A stretch of DNA of 64,000 nucleotides from Luzula sylvatica (GCA_946800325.1 OX326956.1:9961167-10025166); one strand, 5' to 3'. Positions 32,937 through 45,640 are shown, counted from the stretch's first letter. Translations and numbers: made by a program. The notes: generated from the letters alone by a model not told the origin.

Positions 32937-34035
32937 ATTAGTTATTTAGTTAGTTAGTTATAGGTAGTTAGTTATTTAGTTAATTAGTTAGTTAGTTATT
33001 TATTTAGTTAGCTTGTTAGTGGTTATGTTGGAAGGTAGGTAGGTGGGTAGTTAGTTAATTAGTTAGTTATCTAGTAGAAAGTTAGTTAGTCAGTCAGTTA
33101 GTTAGTTAGTTAGTTAGTGAGTTAGTTAGATAGAAAGTTAGATAGTTAGTTAGTTAGATAGTTAGTTACTTAATTAATATCCATGTGAGAAGGTAATTAG
33201 TTAGTTAGATAGTTAGTCAATTAGTTACTTAGTTACTTAGTTAGTTAGTTAATTAGTATATAATTTAGTTTGTTAGTTAGTTAGTTAGTTCTCAAGTAGT
33301 TAGTTAGATAGTTTGTTAATTAGTTTGTTATATAAGTAGTATGTTTTTAGGTAGTTAGTTAGTTAGTTTGTTAGTTAAGTAGTATGTTTTTTAGGTAATT
33401 AGTTAGTTAGTTAGCATGCACTTAGTTAGTTAGTTAGTTAGTTAGGTAGTTAGTGGGTCTGTAGGTAGGTACTTAGTTAGTTATTTAGTCAATTAGTTAG
33501 TTTGTTAGTTAGTTAGATAGTTTGTTAATTGGTATGTAGGAAGATAGTAAGTTAATTAGCTAGCTAGTTAGTTAGTTAGTTAGTTAGTTAATTAGTAAAT
33601 ATGTATGTTAGTTAGTTTGTTAGTTGGTATATGGGAACGTATTTAGTTAATTAGTTAGTTATTTAGTTAGTTAATAGGTATGTAGGAAGATAGTTAGCTA
33701 GTTAGTTACTTAGTTAATTAGTTAGTTATTTAGTTAGTTAGTTATAGGTAGTTATTTAATCAGTTAATTAGTTAGTTAATTAGTTAGTTAGTTAGTTAGT
33801 TAGTCAAGATGTATGTAATAATGTAGTTAGTTAGTAAGTTACATAGTTAGTTAATTCGTTAGTTAGTTAGTTAGCCTGTTAGTTAGTAGTTATTTAGATA
33901 GTTATTTAGTTGGTTAGTTAGTTAGTTATCTAGTAAGCTAGTAGTTAGTTAGTTAGTTATATATTTAGTTAGTTAGTTAGTGGGTTCGTACGAAGGTTGT
34001 TAGTTAATTAATGAGTTAGTTAGCTAATTAGTTAC

Positions 34036-34070
<35 letters not shown>

Positions 34071-34750
34071 ATTAGTTAGTTAGCTAGTAGTTAGTTAGTT
34101 AATTAGTTAGTTATTTAGATAGTTAGTTAATTAGTTAATTAATTAATTAGTTAGTTAGTTAGTAACTTAGTTAATGGGTATGTATGAAGGTAGCTACTTA
34201 TTTAGTTAATTAGTTAGTTAGCTAGTAGTTAGTAAGTTAGTTACATAATTAGTAACTTACTTTGTTAGTTAGCCAGTTAGTCAGTTAATAGGTATGTAGG
34301 AAGATAGTTAATTAGTTGATTAATTATTTATTTAGTTAGTTATTTAGTAGTTAGTTAGTTAGTTAGTTAGTTAGTTATTTAGTTATTTATCTAGTAGTTA
34401 GTTAGTAGTTAGTTAGTTAGTTAGTTAATTAGTTAGCTAGTAGTTAGTTAGTTAGTTATTTATTTAGTTAGTTAGTCAGTGGTTATGTAGCAAATAGGTA
34501 GGTAGGTAGGTAGTTAGTTAGTTAATATGTATGTAGGAAGATAATTAGCAAGTTATTTAATTAGTTATTTAGTTAGTTATCTAGTAGACAGTCAGTTAGT
34601 TAGTTAGTTAGTTAGTCAGTTAGTTAGTCAGTTAGTTAGTTAGTTAGTTAGTTAGTTAATATGTATGTAAGAAGGTAGTCAGTTAGTAAGCTAGTTAGAT
34701 ATTTAGTTAATTAGTTAGTTAGTTAGTTAGTTAATAGGAAGGTAGGTAGG

Positions 34751-34789
<39 letters not shown>

Positions 34790-35011
34790 GTAGTGAGTGA
34801 GTTAGTTATATAGAAAGTTAGATAGTTAGTTAGTTTGATAGTTATTTACTTAATTAATATCTATGTATGAAGGTAGTTAGTTAGTTACATAGTTAGTTGA
34901 TTAGTTAGTTTGTTAGTTAGTTAGTCAGTGAGTTAGTTATGTAGGAGTTTAGTTAGTTAGTTAGTTAATTAGTATATTATTTATTTAGTTAGTTAGTTAG
35001 TTAGCTAGTAC

Positions 35012-35042
<31 letters not shown>

Positions 35043-35058
35043 ATTGGTATGCAGGAAG

Positions 35059-35091
<33 letters not shown>

Positions 35092-35238
35092 GGGTTTGTA
35101 GGAAGGTATTTAGTTAATTAGTTAGTTACTTAGTTAGTTAATAGGTATGTAGGAAGATAGTTAGTTAGTTTGTTAGTTAGTTAATTAGTTAGTTAGTTAT
35201 TTGGTTAGTTAGTTATATGTAGTTAGTTAATCAGTTAA

Positions 35239-35273
<35 letters not shown>

Positions 35274-35559
35274 GTTAGTCAATATGTATGTAATAAGGTA
35301 GGTAGTTAGTTAGTTACATAGTTAGTTAATTAGTTAGTTAGTTAGATAGGTAGTTAGTTGGTAGTTATTTAGTTAGTTATTTAGTTGGTTAGTTAGTTAG
35401 TTAGCTAGTAGTTAGTTAGTTAGTTAGTTAGTTATATATTTAGTTAGTTAGTTAGTTAGTTAGTGGGTTCGTACGAAGTTAGTTAGTTAATTAATTAGTT
35501 AGGTAGTTAGTTAGTTAGTTAGTTAGTCAATAGGTATGTATGAAGGTCGTTGGTTAGTA

Positions 35560-35608
<49 letters not shown>

Positions 35609-35881
35609 TTTAGTTACTTTGTTAATTAGTTAATTAATTAATTAATTAGTTAGTTAGTAACTTAGTTAATGGGTATTTATGAAGGTAGCTACTTATTTAG
35701 TTAATTAGTTAGTTAGCTAGTAGTTAGTTAGTTAGTTACATAATTAGTTAGTTACTTAGTTACTCAGCTAGTTAGTCAGTTAATAGGTACGTAGCAAGAT
35801 AGTTAGCTAATTAATTAGTTATTTAGTTAGTTATCTAGTAGTTAGTTAGTTAGTTAGTTATTTATTTAGTTATTTATCTAG

Positions 35882-35915
<34 letters not shown>

Positions 35916-36172
35916 ATCAGTTAGCTAGTAGTTTGTTAGTTAGTTATTTATTTAGTTAGTTAGTTAGTGGTTATGTAGGAAATAGGTAGGTAGGTAGGTA
36001 GTTAGTTAGTTAATATGTATGTAGGAAGATAATTAGTAAGTTAATTAATTAGTTATTTAGTTAGTTATCTAGTAGATAGTTAGTTAGTTAGTTAGTTAGT
36101 AGTTAGTTAGTTAGTAGTTAGTTAGTTAGTTAGTATGTAAGAAGGTAGTCAGTTAGTAAGTTAGTTAGATAT

Positions 36173-36204
<32 letters not shown>

Positions 36205-37308
36205 GTAGGTAGGTAGTTAGTTAGTTAGATAGAAAGTTAGATAGTTAGTTAGTTTGATAGTTAGTTACTTAATTAATATCTATGTAAGATGGTAGTTAGT
36301 TAGTTACATAGTTAGTTGATTAGTTAGTTTATTGGTTAGTTAGTTAGTGAGTTAGTTATGTAGTAGTTTAGTTAGTTAGTTAGTTAATTAGTACATTATT
36401 TATTTAGTTAGTTAGTTAGTTAGGTAGTAGTGAGTTACTTAGTTAGTTAGTATATTATTTAGGTAGTTAGTTAGTTAGCAATTAGTTAGCTATTTAGTTA
36501 GATAGTTAGTTAAAGGTATGTAGGAAGATAATTAGTAAATTAGTTAGTTAGTTAGTTAGTTTGTTAGTTAGTTAGTTTGTTAGTTGGTACGTGGAAAGTT
36601 AGTTAGTTAGTTACTTTGTTAGTCGGTATGCAGGAAGATAGTTAGTTAGTTAGTTATTTAGTGGGTCTGTAGGAAGGTAGTTAGTTAATTAGTTAGTTAC
36701 TTAGTTAGTTAATAGGTATGTAGGAAGATAGTTAGTTAGTTAGTTAGTTAATTAGTTAGTTAGTTATTTAGTTAATTAGTTATAGGTTGTCAGTTATTCA
36801 GTTAATTAATTAGTTAGTTAGTTAGTTAGTTAGTTAGTCAATGTGTATGTAAGAAGGTAGTTAGTTAGTTATTTACATGGTTAGTTAATTAGTTAGTTAG
36901 TTAGTTAATAGGTATGTAGGAAGGTAGTTAGTTAGTTAGTAATTTAGTTAGCTAGTAGTTATTTAGTTAGTTACTTAGTTAGTTAGTTAGATCATTTGTT
37001 AGTTAGTTAGTTAATTAGTAAGTTAGTTAGTTAGTTAGTGGGTATATAGGAAGGTAGTTAGTTAGTTAGTTAGTCAGTTAGTTAGTATGTAGGTAGGATG
37101 TTAATTAGTTGTTCAGTTAGGTAATTAGTTAGTTACTTAGTTCGTTCGTTTGTTAGTTAGATAGTGGTTAGTTAGTTGGTGATTTAGTTAATTAGATAGT
37201 TAGTTTGGTAGTTAATTAGTCAGTTAGTTAGTTAGTTAGTAGTTAGTTAGTTAGTCATTTAGTTAGTGGATATGTAGGAAGGTAGTTAGTTAGTTAGTTA
37301 GTTAGTTA
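30196..37308. repeat. Degenerate TTAG (GTTA) tetranucleotide array with long-period punctuation, part 1
   Basis: Nearly all of the 7.1 kb is GTTAGTTAGTTA on this strand, broken by recurring phrases: AATAGGTATGTAGGAAGATAG, CAATATGTATGTAAGAAGGTAG (given here only as types), GTGGGTTTGTAGGAAGGTAG and GTGGGTTCGTACGAAGG. The last occurs at about 30255, 31053, 31717, 33982 and 35465, and is followed 190-270 bp later by TAATGGGTATGTATGAAGG with AGCTACTTATTTAG. There is no coding potential. The strand bias never reverses. Confidence 0.93.
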
Positions 37309-37580
37309 CACTACAACAGAACTGGGTATCAGCGACGGTAAAAACCGTCGCTAAAAGTCAAAAAAACCGTCGCTAAAGGTATTTCCGACGGCTAACCGTC
37401 GCTAATTGTCCGTCGCTGAAAGTCGCATCGCTGATGCTTCTTTCTCCGACGGCCCGTCGCTAATACGACTTTCTCCGACGACTATTCTTTCTCCGACGGT
37501 CCGTCTCAAATGTCTCCGACGGCCCGTCCCAGAAGCCTTTTCCGACGGCCCGTCGCAGAAACTGCACCGACTGCCCGTCA
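37309..37580. repeat. CACTA terminal and subterminal repeat region
   Basis: CACTA terminus at 37309, hairpin 37331-37352, then at least ten GACGG or CCGTC motifs to 37580. Such subterminal motifs bind the CACTA TNPA protein in known systems. The region is sharply GC-richer than the TTAG array to its left and the AT-rich sequence to its right. Confidence 0.85.
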
Positions 37581-39055
37581 GTAATACTATATTTAATTAA
37601 TATTTTATTTAATTAATCAATTAATATTTAATTATTAAACTCATATTATTATATTCATATTATTATTATATCCGTTTATTATTTGTTGTATATATTTAAT
37701 TAATGTAAAACATATTACTTAATTACCTATATTATTATTTATTATACTCACATTTCACACGCATTATTTATTATATATATAACATAATATCACAAATTCA
37801 AAAATAATACAAATAATATCACAAATATCACATAATTCAAAAACCCACATAATATCACAAATAATACAAAGTAATACAAATATTAACAATACATAATACA
37901 AATAAACAAACTATACAAATATGAAAATTACGAAAATGCTACCTCGTCACTCCATCTTCCTTGCTCTTCTAGTACCTTTTCGTACTCCTCGAATTCATGA
38001 AATAATGAAATCACAAAGTTAATATAAAATTATATTATATTTATTATTTTAAATCTGGAAAATACAAAAAATTATGAAATAATAATTAATAATTCTCAGT
38101 AATAAACCCTAAGCCCTAAACCCTAACCCTAGTTAATGGACAGTAATTAACCCTAACCCTAATTACCACTAACCCTAATTACCACTAACCTTTTACACAA
38201 ATAAAATAAGTAATTAACCCTAACCTTAATTATCAATTCTCAGTACGTACCTAACCCTAATCACTAATTACCAATTCTCAGTATGTATAAATAAAATCAG
38301 TAATTAACCCTAATCAGTAATTAACCCCTAATGAACAAAAATAAACATAATACATAATACATAATGTATTAAGAGCATACCAGCATAGTACATACCACCT
38401 CAACCTTCAGCGCCTCCTCGACGGGCTATTTCGCTGATACCCGCCTTGCTTGAGCCAATACCCCGCTTTGCTTTAACTTTGCTGAAAAAAATAAAAGTTC
38501 AATTATAAATATATATACCAGATTTTTCAGAAATGTTTAAATATATTCAAAGGGTATATTAGTCATTGAAAATTACATTTTTTGAAACATCTAAAAAGAA
38601 TATCGTATATCTAAAAAAAATTCAGAAAATATAAATCAAATTATATTGGTAATACCTGCATAGCCGTGATCATGATGGTCGTGATTGTCTCTGCAATAAA
38701 TATTACATCCAAAATTAAAATCTCATTTTCATTAATTTAACAATTAAAAACAATTAGGAAAATATTGCTACCTTAATTCCCTTTCAAAAATTTCTTCCTG
38801 CTCGCTCGAAACCGACCCTCCATTTCCACCTTAAGCAGAACCAGCAATAGCAACAACCGGATCCTCCATTTCAAAACCGCGAATATTGAAGCCATCCTGA
38901 CTCAGCAAAAAAAAAACAGAAATTGAATAAGAAAATATCACTTTGACAGCAAAAAAGCAATAAAAGAAAAAGTAATTTTTAGAAACAAAAGCAGTAAAAA
39001 ATATTTCTGAAAAATAATTCCGAAAGAGAAAAAAAGAAGTAAAACGGACAAGTAT
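37581..39055. other. AT-rich CACTA interior with telomere-like motifs
   Basis: I see no gene. At 38104-38132 there is a run of CCCTAA and CCCTAAA units, followed by scattered AACCCTAA units to about 38325 (for example at 38148-38162 and 38171-38177). These match the plant telomere repeat CCCTAAA but are short and mixed with ATTACCA and CAGTAATT spacers. The part around 38380-38480 and 38790-38890 is less AT-rich and may hold exon relics, which I cannot assign. Confidence 0.45.
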
Positions 39056-39345
39056 AGTGCGTTATAACGGAGTTTCATCCGTTGTAACGGATGTTCATCT
39101 CACACTTAGCGCCAGAATTTTCACTCAAGTCCGTTGTAACGGACTCATATTGCGTTATAACGGACTATATTCTGTGAATTTTCTTTGCTATTTCTTGTCT
39201 AGTTTTGATTCATTATTTGACGCATATACTCCTCGTAGAACAAACTTTCATATTTTCCACTATAACACATATAGTTCTATACTTGTTGATTGAATCGGGT
39301 TTTCGAATACAACGATAATTTTACACGCCAAAAACCCGCTCATCA
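39056..39345. mobile_element. Retroelement LTR fragment with GTCCGTTGTAACGGAC-type palindromes
   Basis: GTGCGTTATAACGGAG, CCGTTGTAACGG, GTCCGTTGTAACGGAC and GCGTTATAACGGAC occur within 110 bp (39056-39165). They copy the layout of the Sirevirus LTR palindromes with a different core (GTTGTAAC rather than GTTCGAAC). Downstream, AAAACCCGCTCATCA at about 39330-39344 resembles the 3' end of the gypsy LTR at 59010. The fragment borders are uncertain. Confidence 0.4.
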
Positions 39346-39786
39346 CACTGGTCCGTTCCTTTCATGAGCTAGACACCTCGCACAACCCGTTCCTTTCATA
39401 TTTTCCACTGAGCTTCGAGTCTCGTCTTGGATGCCTTCCTCGTTGCCTTGAGATGCTTAGTGAGCTAGACACCTCGCACAACCCGTTCCTTTCGTACCAA
39501 TCCACTCATCAATCGAAGTGAGCTCCGTACCGGTTGAGTGGATTCGAGATTTGCAAGGGATTAATTGGAAGGAAGCTCCCGATCAATTTAGAGTAAGCTC
39601 GACTCCTTGCTTGTGCGGATTCGGATGAAGAAAGCTCCAACCAAAACCCCGCAACTCGATCTTCGTCGAAGTGTAGACCAATTCACCGAATGAAGTGAGC
39701 TTCTATTCGGTGATCGATCTTAGAGAATTATCGTTCGATTTTGCAATTCTTGCGTGTTCTTGAAGGTTTCTTGGACTTGTTTAAGA

Positions 39787-39848
<62 letters not shown>

Positions 39849-40313
39849 AAAAAGGGTAAAAGAGCATATCCAAACTCGTGGCCCTTGTGGTCTTATTTAT
39901 AGCACTCATGGAGTCTTCTTATTGGCCACAAGTTGGTGGAGAGGATTGAGGGTAATGAGGTAATTTCCACCAAAGGTAGGTGGGAAGGATAAGGGCTAAG
40001 GATTGAGTGGTTTTCGTGTAGACTTTTGTGTAAGTTTGTATCATGATAATTGTTTGCCTCCCGTCTTATTCATGTACCGAATGTATTGGTATAATATATC
40101 GTTTTCACTCCTCTTGACATGTTGGAGACAACTACACTCTCCAAATTTCCAGAAATTCCATCTAATTCCTGTGATTAAGCAATAAAATACATTTAGTGAA
40201 GAAATATTCATGTTATCTCAAATATGATTAATAAAGTATATATAATTGTTCTTCACAAGGGCTAAAAATTCCCAAATTAAGCATTAAATTTGTATCTTAT
40301 TTGCCTCACATCA
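39346..40313 (-). mobile_element. Ty3/gypsy (Athila-like) LTR fragment, minus orientation
   Basis: On the minus strand the LTR starts TGATGTGAGGCAAAT at 40313 and follows the LTR at 57369-59010 through conserved blocks: GCTTAATTTGG, GGAATTAGA, TTGGAGAGTGTAGTTGTCTCC, CTTATCCTTCCCACC, CAATCCTCTCCA and the TATA region CTATAAATAAGACC (plus 39894-39901). The leader differs and contains a long GA run. The end nearest 39346 is poorly matched, so that boundary is approximate. No second LTR or gag is attached, so it is a truncated relic or a diverged solo LTR. Confidence 0.75.
39785..39847. repeat. (GA)n microsatellite
   Basis: About 30 uninterrupted GA dinucleotides. They lie just downstream of the minus-strand TATA box of the gypsy LTR, so an RNA from that LTR would start with a long CU repeat. 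Confidence 0.97.
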
Positions 40314-40750
40314 CATTTTAGTCTTCATGGGAACCAATATGTGATGAGAATGTTGGAGCGAATTTTCCCTCTAATTATCTTTTCATTCCTAAGTAAAAGC
40401 AAATATCACATATATCCCAATTGATATTAAATGCATTTTTTTTAGACGATAATTTGTTTGAATTGACTTGTTCAATTTCTCGTAACCCTATTATACAACA
40501 TAAAATAACTAAAGTCATATTAAACCACAGTGATCATAACAACAAATCTTCACAATATAGACATAACATATTAAACCACAACACAACTCATCATAACAAG
40601 TCTTCATAACATAACTAAAGTCATTAAACCACAGAGATCATAACAAGTCTTCACAACACAACACAACACAACACATCACAACATCTTAAACCACAACACA
40701 CAACATACGAAACCACAACATAACATATTAAACCACAAGTCATAAATTAT

Positions 40751-42964
40751 TCATCCGTAAAATATTGTTTCTCCATTATTAACCCCTCCAGCCCCAGCCC
40801 CAGCCCTATTACTTGGTTCTCCACCGTTATCCCCTGCACTAAAAACATCATTATTATTATGAATTTAAACCAAAACTCCAATAAATTAAAAACAATTAAT
40901 TTTGCAATTACCATTATGAATATTCTTCAAAACATATTGTTTCAACCATGCAAGCTGCTGGCCTTGTTGCTGGATCAAATCTTTTTGCACTTGTAGTTGA
41001 GCATTTTGGGACTCGACAACAACTTTGGTTTGCTCCAACTCTTCCACTAAATTATTGTCCTTGGGCTCAAAATATTGTGGCTTTTCTCTCCGGCCAGGCG
41101 GTTTGGGCCCACACCCACGACCCGGAATGTACCCAGAGCGAACCCCAAGAACTTCAGAACATATTTGTTCAAGCGTCATGGGTTCTTTGCCATCTTATGT
41201 TGGAGCTTCCTTCATTGCAACCATCCTAGTCTGCAAAAGATTACAAACATATTCATAAAACATGATAAATGATCAACAGAATTGAGCACTTATTGTGGAC
41301 TTACATATCGTGCGTGAGCCTCGTCATTAGCCCATCATTTTTTTCCCATGATAGCACATTTTGAAGAGATCAACAGAATCACATTTCTTTAATAAAGAAC
41401 ACAAATAAGAAAAAAACTCAGATTTACATATCGGGTTTTACAAAACGGGTCTTACAATCTGGTGATGAGTGGCTGAAAAAGACTTGCTGCCATTCTTCTG
41501 AACATATGGCAACTTGGCCCGATTCGGCTTGTTGGCTTCCGAGCGTTTCTGCCAAAACGATACAAGTTATATAAATACATATTTTATTTTTTGTGAAAAA
41601 AAAATTACCTTAAAAGTCTCAGATTCGAAATAATCACATAGCCACAACCATTGTTCCTTCTTATCATCTTTAAGAAGTTCGGGTGGGCATCTTCTTGCAG
41701 CTTCTCCACCTCCCATCTCCCTGTAATGCTTAGCCAAAACCTTGCTTCGAAAATCTTTGTACCGTGCATACGCGATTTCGTCTACAGTTTTTTTGACATG
41801 TGGTTTGTCCCAATCGAGCTGAAGTTTAGTCTTGCAAAAAAAATATAGGTAAAAATTATTATATAGTAAACAATATAAAATCACAAATTCAAACAATTGA
41901 ATATATATGTTGTAAAGAACAAGATTTCTTACCAAAACACGCTCATAAACAACCCTCTTGTCCCTGTAGTCAACATGGTACCACGATTTCTGGTTGTGAT
42001 GTGCAAATTCTCGAACTGCGATCCCAATTTCTCGAGAAAGCATCTCATGATTTTTACCAACGGGGCGGAAATCCACATTATCAATTCTGACCCTTGGCTT
42101 TTTTCCAGTCGAATGAGTGTATTTCTCTGCTCTTGCACCTTTGTTCTTTCCCCGCACCTTTCGAACAGTACCGACGCCATTTCCAGCTGACGAGTCAGAA
42201 TCAGAATCCATGTCGGCATCATAGGAGTCGGAATCAGACGCGTCGTTTGTAGGAGCCTTCTCGGAAGCACGGGCCTTTTTTGAAACAACAGCCGTGTCGG
42301 AATCAGATGACTCGGTTTCAGTTTCAGAGGAGACGGATGAAGGAATTGACTCTGAAGGACGAGTCTTCTTTGAAGCAACAGTCTTCTTGGGAGTACGAGT
42401 CACGTTGGAAGCAAGGGATGTGTTAGATGGAATAGGGTTATTTGAAGGTACGGGAACCGTGTTCGATGTAGGACTAGGGTTTTGGGAAGTTGGAGGAGCT
42501 CGGCCAGAATCAGACGCGGCGGATGAAGAGACATTCTGGGAAGCACGAGGCCTGGAAGCAACCGCATTCTTGGGAGTAACCGCCTTCTTGGGAGTATTAG
42601 CCATCTTGGAAGCAGGAGTCGTGTCCAGTGCACGAGGCTTCTCAGGAGCTGCAGGAGCTATGTCCGGTGCACGAGGCTTCTCGGGAGCTGCAAGAGCCGT
42701 GTCCGGTGCACGAGGCTTCTCGGGAGCTTCAGGAACACCGTCCGATGAATGGACCGTGTCCGATGCACGAGGGTTCTCCGAAGCTGCAGGAGCCCCATCA
42801 GATGCACGGGTCTTTTTCCTCCGCATAGTTCTGGATGAGGATTTGGATACTAGTTGGTCAAATGCCTTCTTCCTCCTAACATTTCGAATATGTCGTGCAG
42901 TGGCTTCCTCTTGAGCAGTGGCTTCCTCTTGAGCAGTGGAACGAAGACCTCTTCTTTTAGCCAT
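40751..42964 (-). pseudogene. CACTA TNPA/Transposase_24-like gene, multi-exon
   Basis: This is the second gene of plant En/Spm-type transposons, whose DNA-binding product acts with Tnp2. Exon 1 is 42964-41933 (344 codons): a basic start, then a low-complexity Ala/Pro/Ser/Asp-rich region with repeats of PRAPDTAxAAPEK, then the conserved domain (VRIDNVDFRPVGKNHEML, WYHVDYRDKRVVYERVL). Exon 2 is 41830-41609 (LDWDKPHVKKTVDEIAYARY, EQWLWLCDYFESETFK) and exon 3 is 41548-41456 (RSEANKPNRAKLPYVQKNGS). A short exon near 41345-41304 reads NDEAHARY. A longer one at about 41231-40912 carries LTLEQ-like ICSEVLGVRSGYIPGRGCGPKP and a coiled-coil LEQTKVVVESQNAQLQ. The last ends at TGA 40751-40753. GT/AG borders are present. 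A TAA inside the exon near 41195 (EAPT*DG) argues for decay. Transcription is divergent from Tnp2. Confidence 0.78.
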
Positions 42965-42988
42965 CTGTTTATCAAAAAATAACTAATT

Positions 42989-43340
42989 TCAGTCGAAATT
43001 AACTAACTACAGTCCATATCTAACTATTTTCAGTCAAAATCTAACTAATTTCAGTCAAAATGAACTAACTACAGTCCATATCTAACTAATTACAGTCAAA
43101 ATCTAACTAATTTCAGTCGAAATTAACTAACTAGAGTCCATATCTAACTAATTTAAGTCAAAATCTAACAAATTTCACTCAAAAATCTAACTACAGTCCA
43201 AAAACTCAAAACACTCAAAATCTAACTCTCAAAAAAACTCAGTAAAACTCAGTAAACTCAGTAAAAACTCTGTAAAAACTCAAAATCTAACTCTCACTAT
43301 CACTCTCACTAAAAGCTCAGTAAAAACTCAAAATCAGGGT
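42989..43340. repeat. ~60-bp tandem repeats upstream of the TNPA-like gene
   Basis: TAACTAACTACAGTCCATATCTAACTA-type units recur at about 43000, 43064 and 43124, with TTTCAGTCAAAATCTAACTAA between them, decaying into ACTCAGTAAAAACTCAAAATCTAAC repeats to 43340. They occupy the promoter side of the minus-strand gene. Nothing else is recognisable in 43340-43680. Confidence 0.75.
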
Positions 43341-43790
43341 TACCTATGGCTTGATCTCTTCACAGGGAGGAGGAAAGGTATAGCCTTCTACTTCTCGCAA
43401 GCCTTTACCGTCTCGTTGTGGTCGCGATAGTCAGGTTTACTGCGTCTCTTTCTTAGGGTTTAGTGTCTTGTTGTGGTCGCTGAAGAGTTTAAATGAAGAG
43501 TTCTTTGGCAATATCTCCCCTCTCGTTTAAATGAAGAGAATTAGAAATGTCCCGAAATATTTACATTAAATACACACTGAAAAAAATGTTCCCTCCAAAA
43601 TAAGCACGAAGTATAAATTATATAGTGAGAAAAATGTTTTAGAGGGAAAATTGCCTCCAAATTGTTTTGTTACTTATTTAGAATGGCCTTTACTAAGTAT
43701 ATTCTAAATCTTTTCATATGTACAGAATGCAAAAAAAATAAAAAAAATGGATTAATTTGTCTCGCATGCAAAAAATAAAAAATGGCCTTT

Positions 43791-43971
43791 TTTTTTTTTT
43801 TTTTTTGATAAAGGCCCGTAGGCTGGCCCGAAGGCCCCCTCCCCCCTAATTCTACCCCTACATGCTACCCTTAATTAGACCCTTGTCTCGACCGGGGTTT
43901 GAGCCCTGGTCACATATGGGGTAGCCAAGATACCATCCAGTTGCCCCAGCATACTGGTGGTATAAAAAATG
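43791..43971 (-). mobile_element. SINE, about 181 bp, with 16-bp target duplications
   Basis: A T-run at 43791-43806 is the A-tail of a minus-strand element whose head is at 43971. Internally the minus strand reads GACCAGGGCTCAAACCCCGG, close to a Pol III B box, with GGGGCAACTGGATGG nearer the head. Flanks repeat perfectly: ATAAAAAATGGCCTTT at 43775-43790 and 43972-43987. The uninterrupted equivalent, AAAATGGCCTTTACTAAG, is seen at about 44031-44050, an internal empty-site match. The family name is unknown to me. Confidence 0.8.
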
Positions 43972-43987
43972 GCCTTTACTAAGTACA

Positions 43988-45640
43988 TTTTTGTTACTTA
44001 ATTAGATGTTGCATGCAAAAAATAAAAATAAAAAATGGCCTTTACTAAGTACATTTTTCTTCTAAATAATAGATTAATTTGTGTTTTTTTAAGAAATGAA
44101 TTAATTTTTTTTTCTAAAAAAAGATGCATTCATTATTATTTGTTCCTCGAAAATAAATTTTTTGAATCGATACATTTTTTCCTAAATTAAATATTTTTTG
44201 TTTACTACAAATACAAATTTCATAATTAAAATTTTTAAATGTCATATGTTCTTTTTTTTTTTTGATATCTTTCCGTGTGACATGTTCATGTCGTCGTTAT
44301 TTCGATGACATTGGATATCAATTTGGGAATATATGTAAAAACATTTAGATTCTAAATTTGATGAAAAAAATAATTAGATGTCGCATGCAAAAAAAAAAAA
44401 AATGCATTCAATTCTATTTTTTCTTCTAAATAATGGATTAATTTGTGGTTTTCTAAGAAATGTATTTTTTTTTTTGTAAAAAAATATGCATTCATTATTA
44501 TTTGTTCCTCGAAAATAATTTTTTTGAATCGATACATTTTTTCCTAAATTAAATATTTTTTGTTTACTACAAATACAAATTTCATAATTAAAATTTTTAA
44601 ATGTCATATGTTCTTTTATTTTTTTGATATCTTTCCGTGTGACATGTTCATGTCGTCGTTATTTCGATGACATTGGATATCAATTTTGGAATATATGTGA
44701 AAACATTTAGATTCTAAATTTGATGAAAAAATAATTAGATGTCGCATGCAAAAAAAAATAAAAATAAAAAATGCATTCAATTCTATTTTTTCTTCTAAAT
44801 AATGGATTAATTTGTGGTTTTTTAAGAAATGGATTTATTTTATTTTTCTAAAAAAAGATGCATTAATTATTATTTGTTCCTCGAAAATAAATTTTTTGAA
44901 TCGATACATTTTTTCCTAAATTAAATATTTTTTGTTTACTACAAATACAAATTTCATAATTAAATTTTTTAAATGTCATATGTTCTTTTTTTTTATATCT
45001 TTCCGTGTGACATGTTCATGTCGTCGTTATTTCGATGACATTTCATATAAATTTGGGAATATATGTGAAAACATTTAGATTCTAAATTTGATGAAAAAAA
45101 TAATTAGATGTCGCATGCAAAAAAAAATAAAAAAATAAAAAATGCATTCAATTCTATTTTTCTTCTAAATAATGGATTAATTTGTGGTTTTTTAAGAAAT
45201 GGATTTATTTTTTTTTCTAAAAAAAGATCCATTCATTATTATTTGTTCCTCGAAAATAAATTTTTTGAATCGATATATTTTTTACTAAATTAAATTTTTT
45301 TTGTTTACTACAAATACAAATTTCATAATTAAAATTTTTAAATGTCATATGTTCTTTTTTTTTTGATATCTTTCCGTGTGAAATGTTCATATCGTCGTTA
45401 TTTCGATGACATTGCATATCAATTTGGGGATATATGTGAAAACATTTAGATTCTAAATTTGATGAAAAAATAATTAGATGTCTCTTGCAAAAAAAAATAA
45501 AAATAAAAAATGCATTCAATTCTATTTTTTCTTTTAAATAATGGATTAATTTGTGGTTTTTTAAATTAAATATTTCTTGTTTACTACACATACAAATTTC
45601 ATAAATACCAATTGTAAATGTCATATGTTCTTTTTTTCCT
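43988..45640. repeat. ~366-bp tandem repeat, about 4.5 copies
   Basis: GATGTCGCATGCAAAAA recurs at about 44008, 44380, 44741, 45110 and 45480 (spacing 361-372). Between come ATGCATTCAATTCTATTTTT, GTTCCTCGAAAATAA, TTTGAATCGATACATTTTTT, GTTTACTACAAATACAAATTT and CTTTCCGTGTGACATGTTCA. Copies are highly similar. The last is shortened near 45560. Open frames on both strands here are by-products. The array lies between the divergent TNPA-like and Tnp2 genes, where a shared promoter would be expected. Confidence 0.88.

Noticed and set aside
30196..37308. TTAG array as a telomere
   Set aside because: Plant telomeres are TTTAGGG and arthropod ones TTAGG; this is a tetranucleotide, degenerate, with punctuation, and interrupted by transposons on both sides.
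42294..42914. Plus-strand 206-codon frame
   Set aside because: Antisense of the low-complexity Ala/Pro/Ser region of the TNPA-like exon 1.
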